Positions 1 to 8,071 of a stretch of DNA of 64,000 nucleotides are shown piece after piece. A program made the position numbers and the translations under genes. The notes under the pieces are model-generated. The model worked only from the letters and a program-made list of their open reading frames with translations, did no database searches and was not told the origin of the DNA. This DNA is from [Scytonema hofmanni] UTEX 2349 (GTDB lineage Bacteria > Cyanobacteriota > Cyanobacteriia > Cyanobacteriales > Nostocaceae). The stretch lies in contig NZ_KK073768.1 of the NCBI RefSeq assembly GCF_000582685.1, positions 2,159,781 through 2,223,780 of the forward strand. The letters are read 5' to 3'. Every line of letters starts with the position of its first letter. The first letter of the stretch is position 1.

Positions 1-241
1 CAATTTCTGGAGGTTCGCAGATATCACTTACATCCAATTTGTCAAGGATACCAGAAGCGATCGCTCTTGGCTGTTGTCCTAGCTTTTTCGCTAAGGATAA
101 GGATACGTTCGCTTGATAATCACCAAATTTAGGATTGCTTGTAGATACCAAAATTGGGTCTATTTCGGCGTATTCCTCGCCAAAAGCCGCTCCCATCGCT
201 TGTTGAAGTTTTACTTTAAGTTGTTCTTGTGTAGCGTTCAT
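1..241 (-). CDS. argS: Arginyl-tRNA synthetase, N-terminal part (runs off the left edge)
   Basis: The reverse strand reads from an ATG at 239-241 without a stop to the window edge, about 80 codons. The protein begins MNATQEQLKVKLQQAMGAA and contains NPKFGDYQANVSLSLAKKLG. This matches the N-terminal Add1 domain of class I arginyl-tRNA synthetases, where GDYQxN is the family hallmark. The enzyme charges tRNA-Arg in the cytoplasm. The HIGH and KMSKS motifs lie outside the window, so identity rests on the N-terminal domain only. No close neighbour shares its strand; the next gene (cysH) is divergent. Confidence 0.85.
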   Translation of the reverse strand, partial: MNATQEQLKVKLQQAMGAAFGEEYAEIDPILVSTSNPKFGDYQANVSLSLAKKLGQQPRAIASGILDKLDVSDICEPPEI

Positions 242-1021
242 CTTTAATTTACGGTTCTGCCAAATATCTGGCTTTTGTTTGAAGTTTGGGCTAACAATGC
301 ATTGTAAGCCTTACTTCTACTTTCAGATCCTCATGTAGTATAAGATTACATTATTTTCTTGCTGGGATGTGCAGGTGCGATTTTTATATTTACTTTTGAT
401 TCGCGATCGCTACGCCTCTAATCACGCTCTTCATTGAACAAAGGTGGACAAAGCGAGCAAAGCATAGATTTAATCTAGGTTTTTTGAATGGAAACCTAGA
501 AAACCAACTCTGATTTCTCAGGTAATGTTTTCCTCGTCAATGTTAAGAAGGCTTGTTAGGTCAAAGACACTGACTTAACCAAATAGATCTGTTTAATCTT
601 TGACGACAGGAGCTACAAGCTGGAAAGCACTTGTAGGTGTCATGACCTTCTTAACGTAGTCCGCTTGCGGACTGAGACTGGCTATCTGTCCAGTGGCAGT
701 ACTAGTTGTCTAGTAATGTCCACTGTTTGGTGGATAGCACTCCCAAATGATGGTAGAGTCATCAGAATTGTAGCAAGTCTGAGGGCATCCCTAGCTTTAT
801 GGTGAAACACCCAATCAGCTACATCCATCTTCTACAAATTCCTCTCTTTGCCTAGACGCTGCATGAACAACGGGGAAAAATACACACTCGCTGTGTCCTT
901 GGCTTGTCTTCCTCGGTAGTGATTTCCGAATCTTGTAAATACCTTATTACCTACCGGGAAATGTGCCTTGATAATGTAAAATAAATCTTAAACAAGGTAA
1001 AAACAATTCAACTAAAAAAGT
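242..1021. other. 780-bp gap between argS and cysH, no intact gene
   Basis: No convincing full gene is seen. On the reverse strand around 837-947 a short open stretch reads FGNHYRGRQAKDTASVYFS and then MQRLGKERNL before a stop. It has no start or RBS and may be a decayed gene or mobile-element remnant that I cannot name. A small inverted repeat lies near 474-502 (ATCTAGGTTTT / AAACCTAGAAAA). The promoters of argS and cysH should lie at the two ends. Confidence 0.5.
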
Positions 1022-1750
1022 ATGACAACCGCTTCTAAGGAATTTACAAGCAAAATTGGCGATTTTGATTTAGAGCAACTAAACAAGCAGTTTGAAACCG
1101 CGCATCCGAAAGATATTTTGGCATGGTCACAAGAGAACATCCCAACTGGACTAGTACAAACCAGTGCTTTTAACGTGGATGACTTGGTAATCACTCATAT
1201 TCTTTATAGTGAACTCAAATACCCAGTCCCAGTAATATTTCTTGACACGCTGTATCACTTTCCCGAAACTTTAGAACTAGTTGCTAAAGCCAAAGAACTA
1301 TACAATCTCGATCTGAAAACGTATAAAAATCCTGATGTAGATACTCGTGAAGCCTTTACAGCTAAATACGGTGAAGCACTTTGGGATAAGGATATTACTC
1401 AATTTCACCATGTAACAAAAATAGAACCTTTGCAACGTGGTTTAGACGAACTAAACACAGTTGCTTGGATTACAGGTCGTCGTCGTGACCAAGCCGTAAC
1501 TCGTGCTAATATGCCTGTATTTGAATTAGATAACCAGGTGCGCCTGAAAGTTAATCCCCTGGCTGCATGGACACGCAAAGACAGCTGGGATTACGTTGCT
1601 GAACACGGCGTTATCTACAACCCCCTACACGACCAAGGTTATCCTAGCATTGGCGACGAACCCATCACCACCAAAGTAGGCGAAGGCGAAGACGAACGGG
1701 CTGGACGCTGGCGGGGTATGGGTAAAACAGAGTGTGGTATACATATTTAA
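1022..1750 (+). CDS. cysH: Phosphoadenylyl-sulfate (PAPS/APS) reductase
   Basis: This 242-residue cytoplasmic enzyme reduces activated sulfate to sulfite with thioredoxin or glutaredoxin as donor, in assimilatory sulfate reduction. The sequence shows the nucleotide-binding PP-loop-like N-terminal half, TGRRRDQAVTRANMP in the middle and the C-terminal catalytic ECGIH with its single active cysteine at the very end. The paired cysteines (CC...CxxC) that bind the [4Fe-4S] cluster of APS-type reductases are absent, which favours PAPS as substrate. Length is normal for the family. The ATG at 1022 gives the expected N-terminus. It is monocistronic, followed by a strong terminator. Confidence 0.93.
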   Translation: MTTASKEFTSKIGDFDLEQLNKQFETAHPKDILAWSQENIPTGLVQTSAFNVDDLVITHILYSELKYPVPVIFLDTLYHFPETLELVAKAKELYNLDLKTYKNPDVDTREAFTAKYGEALWDKDITQFHHVTKIEPLQRGLDELNTVAWITGRRRDQAVTRANMPVFELDNQVRLKVNPLAAWTRKDSWDYVAEHGVIYNPLHDQGYPSIGDEPITTKVGEGEDERAGRWRGMGKTECGIHI

Positions 1751-1794
1751 TGGGTAAAACAATCACGATTAATTTTTACCTGGATATATAACTA

Positions 1795-1830
1795 AATACT
1801 CCACTTGCTTAACGCCTGTGGAGTATTTTT
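1795..1830 (+). terminator. Rho-independent terminator of cysH
   Basis: AATACTCCAC pairs perfectly with GTGGAGTATT across a 13-base loop, and the stem is followed by a T-rich run. It lies 45 bases after the cysH stop. Confidence 0.8.
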
Positions 1831-1900
1831 ATATACTTGAAATAGTAAGAGGTTAGTTACTAATCAATAAACTCTAACCACAATTCTTATTGCCATTCAA

Positions 1901-2173
1901 CTAGGCACTGGTACGTCCAGCAATTAATCCCCAAAGGAAAATAGCAATCATAGCACCAATTACAGCAACAATTAGACCAGGAATACTGAGAGTAGCGGCA
2001 GAAAATTGTAGTGTTCCTGTCTGTAAGACAGTAACTATGGTTCCCCCAACAAAAGCGCCGATTATACCTAAAATCATTGTTGTGAGAATACCACCGCCTT
2101 GACGACCGGGGTAAATAGCTTTGGCGATCGCTCCGGCTATAAGACCCAGAATAATCCAAGCAATAATGTTCAT
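1901..2173 (-). CDS. GlsB/YeaQ/YmgE family small membrane protein
   Basis: This 90-residue protein is almost entirely hydrophobic, with three predicted membrane segments, and begins MNIIAWIILGLIAGAIAK. The glycine-rich pattern IAWIILGLIAGxIAKxIxPG, followed by a GGGILTTMILGIIGAxVGG stretch, is the signature of the transglycosylase-associated (GlsB/YeaQ/YmgE) family. These are stress-induced inner-membrane proteins of unclear biochemical role. The gene stands alone and is convergent with cysH. The overlapping 90-residue ORF in another frame (1887-2159) is a shadow. Confidence 0.85.
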   Translation of the reverse strand: MNIIAWIILGLIAGAIAKAIYPGRQGGGILTTMILGIIGAFVGGTIVTVLQTGTLQFSAATLSIPGLIVAVIGAMIAIFLWGLIAGRTSA

Positions 2174-2399
2174 TTTCTAGTCCATCAAGAATCTTGCTAT
2201 TACTTTATCAATTAATTATCAACTTATTCTTCTATCGTAAGAGATAACTAATAAATGTTAAGAAAACTAAAGTGTTTTTATCTTTTGTAGATACTTAGGT
2301 GGTACATTATCTACTACGCAAACATTATTATCAGAATACCAAAAGTCGTAAGCTGCCTGATATATTGTCCTAACTTCCCATCTTCATTATTTCGATCTT

Positions 2400-2744
2400 T
2401 CACTCTGTTTGTTTGCGAAACTCAGCTATCACTTCAATCAAACCCACAATATTGTGATTAAATTTTAACAAATCTTCCGCAGGTATCCAATATTCTTGAT
2501 ACATCAAAGCTCCTACGGTTTTAACTGAATAGCTACTTAAAAAATCTGCCTTCACTTGGAAGCGCGTTACATAGCCAATGCCTGTATGATTCGTTGCTGC
2601 ATTCCAATCGCGGGCAATTTGTACAGCGTATTCTTCGTTAAGTACTGGGTAAAAAATCGGCTGTTCTGGTAATCGCGGTGGAAACTCTCGATAACCACTT
2701 TCTCGAATCAAAGCCAGTTCGTTTGCTCCCGTAGGACGGAACAA
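2400..2744 (-). CDS. Small protein paired with ADP-ribosylglycohydrolase; possible ADP-ribosyltransferase-like fold
   Basis: This 114-residue soluble protein starts MFRPTGANELALIRESG. It carries FPPRLPEQPIFYPVLNEEYA and ends with YQEYWIPAEDLLKFN followed by IVGLIEVIAEF. I recognise it as a family that sits beside ADP-ribosylglycohydrolase genes and is often labelled ADP-ribosylation/crystallin J1, although it is not itself a glycohydrolase. An arginine in strand 1, a TRF in the middle and a late Q-E pair would fit an ADP-ribosyltransferase-type fold, but this is inference. It follows the glycohydrolase stop by 9 bases, so the two are co-transcribed and probably translationally coupled. Confidence 0.6.
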   Translation of the reverse strand: MFRPTGANELALIRESGYREFPPRLPEQPIFYPVLNEEYAVQIARDWNAATNHTGIGYVTRFQVKADFLSSYSVKTVGALMYQEYWIPAEDLLKFNHNIVGLIEVIAEFRKQTE

Positions 2745-2753
2745 AGTAATAGT

Positions 2754-3656
2754 TTATCCATCTAAGTTGGGTAAAGGTTCTCGCGCTTGCAACCACTCGG
2801 TGGGGATGCTTTCCACACCAGCAGACAGCGCAACAATACCGCCGACAATGGCGCAAGTGGTATCCCTGTCGCCTAAGCCACTCACCGTTAACCATAGTGC
2901 TTCTTCGTAGTTGTTTAGGTGTTGAGCAGCACACCATAACGAAAAAGGAACGGTATCTTGTGCAGAGATATAAGTGCCATTTCCTAATATAGCAGCGGCT
3001 GATTTTACTGAAGTTTTTTCCGATAAATCGCGAGCTTGACGTATCTTTGATTTCACCTCGGTTTCTGGGACATAAGGCAAAATAAGGTTGAGAAATTCTT
3101 CTTTACTAGGTAAAGAATCTTTTAATGCAAGTGCCAAAGCTGCTGCGATCGCTACAGCAATAGCGCCGGCGATCGCTTCCGGATGAGTGTGAGTAATTTC
3201 TGCACTTTTTCGCGCTTGGATGACAACCAAATCCAAATCGTCAGCAAAATATGCTCCCACAGGTGCAACCCGCATCGCTGCACCATTACCATAAGAACCT
3301 TGTCCGTCAAATAAACTACTGGCTACTTTTTGCCAAGGTTCGCCATTCTGTATCTTTGCGAGCAATTTGTGCATTGCCGCACCATAACCGCGATCGCGCA
3401 CGTAATATTTAGCAAAGCTTTGTGCTAACTTATCTTGGTCAATTTCCCCGCATTCTCTCAGGATAGACACAATCGAAAGTGCCATCTGAGTATCGTCAGT
3501 ATAATACCACGGCGATGCTGGTATGGCACGCGCTGCCACCAAACTTTCAACCACATCTGGATGCAGAAAAAAGCGCTCTCCAAAAGCATCTCCCACCGAT
3601 AAACCTTCTAGGGAGCAGCACAGAGGGATAAGGTGAGGATCGTTAGTTTTTAGCAC
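2754..3656 (-). CDS. ADP-ribosylglycohydrolase (ARH/DraG family)
   Basis: This 300-residue enzyme belongs to the family that removes ADP-ribose from proteins or nucleic acids, or hydrolyses related ADP-ribosyl compounds. The dinuclear metal-binding motifs are all present: GDAFGE at residues 22-27, YTDDTQM at about 52-58, GNGAAMR, THTHPEA and the C-terminal GDRDTTCAIVGGI. Length is typical. The protein lacks a signal peptide and should act in the cytoplasm. It is the first gene of a two-gene operon with the small protein downstream. The substrate cannot be told from sequence. It is not necessarily DraG, because no draT is in view. Confidence 0.85.
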   Translation of the reverse strand: MLKTNDPHLIPLCCSLEGLSVGDAFGERFFLHPDVVESLVAARAIPASPWYYTDDTQMALSIVSILRECGEIDQDKLAQSFAKYYVRDRGYGAAMHKLLAKIQNGEPWQKVASSLFDGQGSYGNGAAMRVAPVGAYFADDLDLVVIQARKSAEITHTHPEAIAGAIAVAIAAALALALKDSLPSKEEFLNLILPYVPETEVKSKIRQARDLSEKTSVKSAAAILGNGTYISAQDTVPFSLWCAAQHLNNYEEALWLTVSGLGDRDTTCAIVGGIVALSAGVESIPTEWLQAREPLPNLDG

Positions 3657-3756
3657 AAGTCTGTCCTTAGCTATTTAGAAGTTTTGTAGTATTAATGTAA
3701 CTGATAACTGACGTTTGCTAAAGTTACAAGTATCCGGCAATTACAAGGATTGGCAA

Positions 3757-4461
3757 ATGGTTAGAGAGTACTCACCCCAAACACAATCCAATTCGTCCCA
3801 GAGACATCTGCCTCCGCTTGAAAGTGGCGATCGCCTAACTCGTCCTGAATTTGAGCGACGTTATGCAGCTGCACCCCATATCAAGAAAGCAGAACTGATT
3901 GAAGGAATCGTTTACGTGGCATCTCCCTTAAGACATGAGCAACATGGCAAACCCCACAGTCGAATCATAACTTGGTTAGGAGTCTACCAATCACTAACTC
4001 CCGGTGTTGACTTGAGCGTTGAACCGACAGTCAGACTAGATTTAGATAACGAACCTCAGCCAGATGCAGTGCTGTTTATTGAACCAAACGCAGGCGGACA
4101 AACCCGTTTGAGCAGCGACGGTTACATTGAAGGATCTCCCGAATTGATTGTTGAAATTGCAGCGAGTAGTGTTGCGATTGATACAGGCAGTAAAAAGCAG
4201 GTTTATCGCCGTAATGGGGTGTTGGAGTACGTAATCTGGCAATCCTACGAGAATCAAATTGAATGGTTTTGCCTAACAGATGGCGATTATCGATTGCTAT
4301 CTCCCGGTACAGATGGAATTATTCGCTCTCAGGTGTTTCCGGGTTTGTGGTTGGCAGTGGAGGCGCTGTTAAATAATCAGATGGTGCGAGTGTTGGAGGT
4401 GGTGCAAGCAGGATTGAAGTCACCAGAACATACTGCGTTTGTACAGCAGTTGAAGAAATAG
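3757..4461 (+). CDS. Uma2 family endonuclease (PD-(D/E)xK fold)
   Basis: This 234-residue protein is one of the many Uma2 (DUF820) copies typical of cyanobacteria. The core shows KAELIEGIVYV, then EPQPDAVLFI and SPELIVEIAASS. These supply the acidic residues of a restriction-endonuclease-like centre, followed by VYRRNGVLEYVIW. Biological targets of the family are unknown. I start at the ATG at 3757 (MVREYSPQTQ); reading from the upstream TTG at 3715 would add 14 unlikely residues. A second, distant Uma2 gene is at 40425-41003. The 5' neighbour is divergent. Confidence 0.82.
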   Translation: MVREYSPQTQSNSSQRHLPPLESGDRLTRPEFERRYAAAPHIKKAELIEGIVYVASPLRHEQHGKPHSRIITWLGVYQSLTPGVDLSVEPTVRLDLDNEPQPDAVLFIEPNAGGQTRLSSDGYIEGSPELIVEIAASSVAIDTGSKKQVYRRNGVLEYVIWQSYENQIEWFCLTDGDYRLLSPGTDGIIRSQVFPGLWLAVEALLNNQMVRVLEVVQAGLKSPEHTAFVQQLKK

Positions 4462-4528
4462 GAATAAGCAATACTAATGATAAACCTTCTGCCTCCAGCA
4501 AAGCTGCCTTGTGCTATATAGCCACACT

Positions 4529-4560
4529 CAAAAAAAAAGGGAATGGTAAATACCATCCCC
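4529..4560 (-). terminator. Terminator downstream of ftsH
   Basis: On the reverse strand GGGGATGGTA and TACCATTCCC form a stem with a tiny loop, followed by a run of eight Ts (the A-run at 4531-4538 on the + strand). It lies about 70 bases past the ftsH stop. Confidence 0.7.
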
Positions 4561-4630
4561 CTAACAACGTTCGCTGAAAGCACGTATGACTACAGTTGCT
4601 TCAAATCCAATTCCGGAAATGCTGGATACA

Positions 4631-6517
4631 TTACAACTGAGGTGCGTACTGTTGCTTTTCAGGTACTTCAGTGTATTCAGCTAGAATCTGACGGAATTCT
4701 TCGCCATCAATAGTTTCCTTTTCGATGAGCAAATCCACCAAGCGATCGGTGACGGTGCGATTTTCGCGAATCAATCGCTTTGCTAAGTCATAACACTGCT
4801 CGACAATTTCCCGAACTTGGGAATCGATGCGACGAGCGATCGCTTCGGAATATTCAGATCGCGTCGTCCAATCACGACCCAAGAATACTTCTCCTTGCTG
4901 ACTTTCCAAAGACAGCGGACCCAAGTCAGACATCCCGAAACGTGTTACCATTTGTCGTGCCATTCCTGACAACTGTTGCAAATCTCCACCCGCACCAGTA
5001 GTCACTTCCGCATGACCAAAAATCACATCTTCAGCTGCGCGACCACCCAAAGCACCAGTAATTCTTGCTTTCAACTGAGAGCGGGAAATTAAGCCTTGTT
5101 CTTCGTTGGGAGTAAACCAAGTTAAACCCTGCGCTTGTCCCCGTGGAATGAGGGTAACTTTTTGTACTGGGTCATGGTCTTTAAGCAACGTCCCGACCAA
5201 AGCGTGTCCGATTTCGTGGTAAGCAATCAAGCGTTTGCTCTTACTATCTACCAAAGGAGTACCTTCCATCCCCGCAACAACGCGATCAACTGCGTCATCA
5301 ACTTCTGCCAGAGTCATACCTTCTTTACGGCGTCTGGCGGTGAGAATAGCTGCTTCGTTGAGTAAGTTAGCTAAATCAGCACCAGTGAAACCAGGAGTAC
5401 GGCGAGCGATCGCTTCTAAAGATACACTCTTATCTAGTTTCTTATTCCGGGCGTGAACTTGCAAGATTTCCAAGCGTCCTTTGATATCCGGTGGATCAAC
5501 AGTTACTTGTCTGTCAAAGCGTCCGGGACGCAATAATGCTGCGTCTAATACATCAGGACGGTTGGTAGCCGCAATAATAATGATGCCAGTGTTACCTTCA
5601 AAACCATCCATCTCCGTGAGGAGTTGGTTTAGGGTTTGCTCTCTTTCATCGTTACCGCCACCGATACCAGCACCGCGCTGTCTACCTACGGCATCAATTT
5701 CATCGATAAAAATGATACAAGGAGCGTTGTCTTTCGCTTTCTTGAACAAATCGCGCACGCGAGACGCACCGACACCAACGAACATTTCTACGAATTCCGA
5801 ACCGGAAATACTAAAGAAAGGTACACCAGCTTCGCCAGCGATCGCTTTTGCTAGTAAAGTTTTACCAGTTCCCGGAGGTCCAACTAACAGCACTCCTTTG
5901 GGAATACGTGCACCTACAGCAGTAAATTTTTCTGGTTGTTTCAGGAAGGTGACAACTTCTTGCAGTTCTTCTTTAGCTTCTTCGATGCCTGCTACGTCGT
6001 CAAATTTGACTCCTGTTTTTGCCTCCATTTGAAAGCGAGCTTTAGACTTGCCAAAATTCATCGCTTGTCCAGGACCACCAGGAAGGTTGCTAGAGCGTCG
6101 GAACAAAAAGAACAATCCAGTAATCAATAGAATTGGAAAAATCAGATTACCTAAAAGTCCCCAGATAGCTCCATCATTCCGCATCGGGTGAGCATCAAAA
6201 CTAATTCCTTTGGTTTTCAGCTTAGAAATTAGCTCAGGAGCGCTCATCGGCAAGTCTACCCGCACTCGTTGGACGCGATTATCGAGTTCTGGATCGACCG
6301 CTTCGACAATTGCTGTCCTACCACCTTCATAAAGATCCACGCTTGTGACTCGATCTGCATCCAAGTATTCCAGAAACCGACCATAGGTCATGCGGGTACT
6401 AGCTGTGTTTTTAGTCATGTCCGCAGGAGAGCCAGCAAACGCTCCTTGCCAGAAGAAAAAGCCAATTACCAAAGCAGGCAATGTCCAGAGTACTAGGACT
6501 CTCCAAGAGAATTTCAT
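4631..6517 (-). CDS. ftsH: ATP-dependent zinc metalloprotease FtsH, FtsH2 (slr0228) type
   Basis: This 628-residue membrane-anchored AAA+ protease degrades damaged membrane proteins. The closest type I recognise, Synechocystis FtsH2, removes photodamaged D1 during photosystem II repair. Two N-terminal membrane segments (residues 5-25 and about 120-140) flank a lumenal domain with DLYEGGRTAIVEAVDP. The AAA domain has Walker A GPPGTGKT near 213, Walker B IIFIDEIDAVG and the SRH region. The zinc site is HEIGH near 434, where HEVGH is usual in this subfamily and Ile is a conservative change. The start MKFSWR matches FtsH2 orthologues exactly. The gene is single. Confidence 0.95.
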   Translation of the reverse strand: MKFSWRVLVLWTLPALVIGFFFWQGAFAGSPADMTKNTASTRMTYGRFLEYLDADRVTSVDLYEGGRTAIVEAVDPELDNRVQRVRVDLPMSAPELISKLKTKGISFDAHPMRNDGAIWGLLGNLIFPILLITGLFFLFRRSSNLPGGPGQAMNFGKSKARFQMEAKTGVKFDDVAGIEEAKEELQEVVTFLKQPEKFTAVGARIPKGVLLVGPPGTGKTLLAKAIAGEAGVPFFSISGSEFVEMFVGVGASRVRDLFKKAKDNAPCIIFIDEIDAVGRQRGAGIGGGNDEREQTLNQLLTEMDGFEGNTGIIIIAATNRPDVLDAALLRPGRFDRQVTVDPPDIKGRLEILQVHARNKKLDKSVSLEAIARRTPGFTGADLANLLNEAAILTARRRKEGMTLAEVDDAVDRVVAGMEGTPLVDSKSKRLIAYHEIGHALVGTLLKDHDPVQKVTLIPRGQAQGLTWFTPNEEQGLISRSQLKARITGALGGRAAEDVIFGHAEVTTGAGGDLQQLSGMARQMVTRFGMSDLGPLSLESQQGEVFLGRDWTTRSEYSEAIARRIDSQVREIVEQCYDLAKRLIRENRTVTDRLVDLLIEKETIDGEEFRQILAEYTEVPEKQQYAPQL

Positions 6518-7070
6518 TTTAATTTGCCTCTAGATGCCAATACAATTAACCAGTAGTAACTGATGGTGCTGACAAGTTCCGGCTGAAGTGCGAAGTATGA
6601 AGTATAATTTTGCGGCTCGAACCGAAGCATACTACTTTATCCTTCATCGTTCATCCTTTTTTTGCTTACCCTGTCACTACGCTGTGAAACGGATGTTTAT
6701 AAATCCATTTTGTTTAATCTGATGTTTTACATGCATCCTCATAGAGCTATTGAAGCGCTACGGCAAATCCATAACATCATTAAGAATCTTAATTAAATTT
6801 AACTTAATTCTAATACAATCCACCAAAAAAGAAACTGAGTAAGTCGGGAATGGAGAATTTTCTCTAATCGATAATCTAGCTAAATATACTTATAACCGAA
6901 CAAACATGACGTTAATCAGATACTAAATTACCACTAAAGTAACGGTATGTTTTCTTACTTTACTCACTACTGTGCATTCGCTTCCATTTATACGATTAAG
7001 GCATGAGACATCAAGCCACATAAAAGTTTGCTGGCTCAACCGAAAATAATTGAGTAAAGGAGATTTCGTG
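6518..7070. other. Divergent intergenic region between ftsH and a small secreted protein
   Basis: About 550 AT-rich bases hold the presumed promoters of ftsH (leftward) and of the gene at 7071 (rightward). I see no ORF with a plausible start, no RNA gene and no clear repeat. Confidence 0.5.
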
Positions 7071-7301
7071 ATGAAACGGATTATCGCTGGCATAATAGTT
7101 GCTCTACCATTAGCTATTGCCTCCATACCAACATCGGCATCAGCACTAGAGGTCATCGTCAACCCTCGTGTTCACGCATCTCAAGGCAGACCAGTATACG
7201 TTGCGCGAGGTAGGCAGCAGCGTCGGGTGTATATTCCTGGACATTGGGAGAGAACACGTCAGGGTCGAAGATGGGTTCGTGCTCACTATGAATACAGGTA
7301 A
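7071..7301 (+). CDS. Small secreted basic protein, function unknown
   Basis: The 76-residue product starts at the ATG at 7071, preceded by AAAGGAG at a good distance; an earlier in-frame start at 7050 lies upstream of this RBS. Residues 1-25 (MKRIIAGIIVALPLAIASIP then TSASA) are a clear Sec signal peptide with an AxA-type cleavage site. The mature part is rich in Arg, Val and Tyr and ends VYIPGHWERTRQGRRWVRAHYEYR-like, resembling the aromatic/basic repeat tails of small YXWGXW-type secreted proteins. It is presumably periplasmic or associated with the envelope. No function can be assigned. Confidence 0.65.
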   Translation: MKRIIAGIIVALPLAIASIPTSASALEVIVNPRVHASQGRPVYVARGRQQRRVYIPGHWERTRQGRRWVRAHYEYR

Positions 7302-7313
7302 CACTTAAAACTG

Positions 7314-7345
7314 CTTTTCAAGGCAATAAAAATTGCCTTGAAAAG
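7314..7345. terminator. Bidirectional terminator-like hairpin
   Basis: CTTTTCAAGGCAA pairs perfectly with TTGCCTTGAAAAG over a 6-base loop. It lies between two convergent genes (ending at 7301 and 7369) and can serve both. Confidence 0.75.
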
Positions 7346-7368
7346 TGAGTCTTTACAAGTATTCTCAT

Positions 7369-7866
7369 TTACTTTGCTTCTGTAATCTCTAGAGTGTAAG
7401 GGAGATACCTGTTTTTGTGGTAAGAACCAATCCAAATTTTGTAAATTCCAGGAAGCCATTCGCCAACAATGCCGGGATTTTCGCCGTCAAACTCATCATT
7501 ACACCAGCTGCCACCAGGTCCGATGACGATCAGTGTAGTATCTTCCGGACTGTCTACTTCTAACTTCAGGTAGTCGAATCTATTTATTAGCTCCAAGGTA
7601 TGATCTGGTTCTTCATCCACAAACCCAGTACAGGGACCCGTTGCAGTTTCTGCTCTCCCAGCGACTCTTCTGGCACGTATGGAACCACCACTCATACCTC
7701 GAACTACCAAGGGGTCTGGGGAAAACTTGCCGCCAACACGAATATCTCCAAATATGGGTGGTGGCACTTCTTGAGCATAAGCAACAGTATTAATTGCTGA
7801 TGCCACTAAAAGCGTAACTATCGTGAACGATAATTTTATCCCTCTATTTAGTAATGTTTTCGGCAT
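7369..7866 (-). CDS. Secreted protein of unknown function
   Basis: The 165-residue product has an N-terminal signal peptide (hydrophobic FTIVTLLVASAINTVAYAQ, cleavage after AYA). The mature region has FGDIRVGGKFSPDPLVVRGMS, two cysteines (PCTGF and SWCNDEFDG) that could form a disulfide, and a C-terminal WLPGIYKIWIGSY. The pattern LxVDSPEDTTLIVIGPGGSWCND...PGIYKIWIGS resembles pre-peptidase or bacterial immunoglobulin-like beta-sandwich domains found in cyanobacterial exported proteins, but I do not recognise a named family. It is convergent with the small secreted gene at 7071 and shares its terminator. Confidence 0.6.
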   Translation of the reverse strand: MPKTLLNRGIKLSFTIVTLLVASAINTVAYAQEVPPPIFGDIRVGGKFSPDPLVVRGMSGGSIRARRVAGRAETATGPCTGFVDEEPDHTLELINRFDYLKLEVDSPEDTTLIVIGPGGSWCNDEFDGENPGIVGEWLPGIYKIWIGSYHKNRYLPYTLEITEAK

Positions 7867-8032
7867 TTTATTTACAGGATTTTTCTAAGTGTTTTTTAAG
7901 ACACTAATTTTACACATCAAGTTCCCAAGACGCGAGGAATTGACTACTGAATTTCAGGAGAACACAAACTTTTATCCTGCATAGCGATCGCTAAAAAATA
8001 ATTACCTAGTTGCACCCATTATGCAATCAATC

Positions 8033-8062
8033 GTAGAGACGTTCCGGACGGAACGTCTTTAC
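8033..8062. repeat. GTAGAGACG-type palindrome
   Basis: GTAGAGACGTTCCG pairs with CGGAACGTCTTTAC. It lies just past the gltX stop on the far side and could act as its transcription end. The same palindrome family recurs at 28881, 42134 and as a tandem array at 52578. Confidence 0.7.
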
Positions 8063-8071
8063 AAGTAATGG

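Noticed and set aside
5481..6032. 183-codon ORF opposite ftsH
   Set aside because: It lies wholly antisense to the conserved AAA domain, with residue content typical of a shadow frame.
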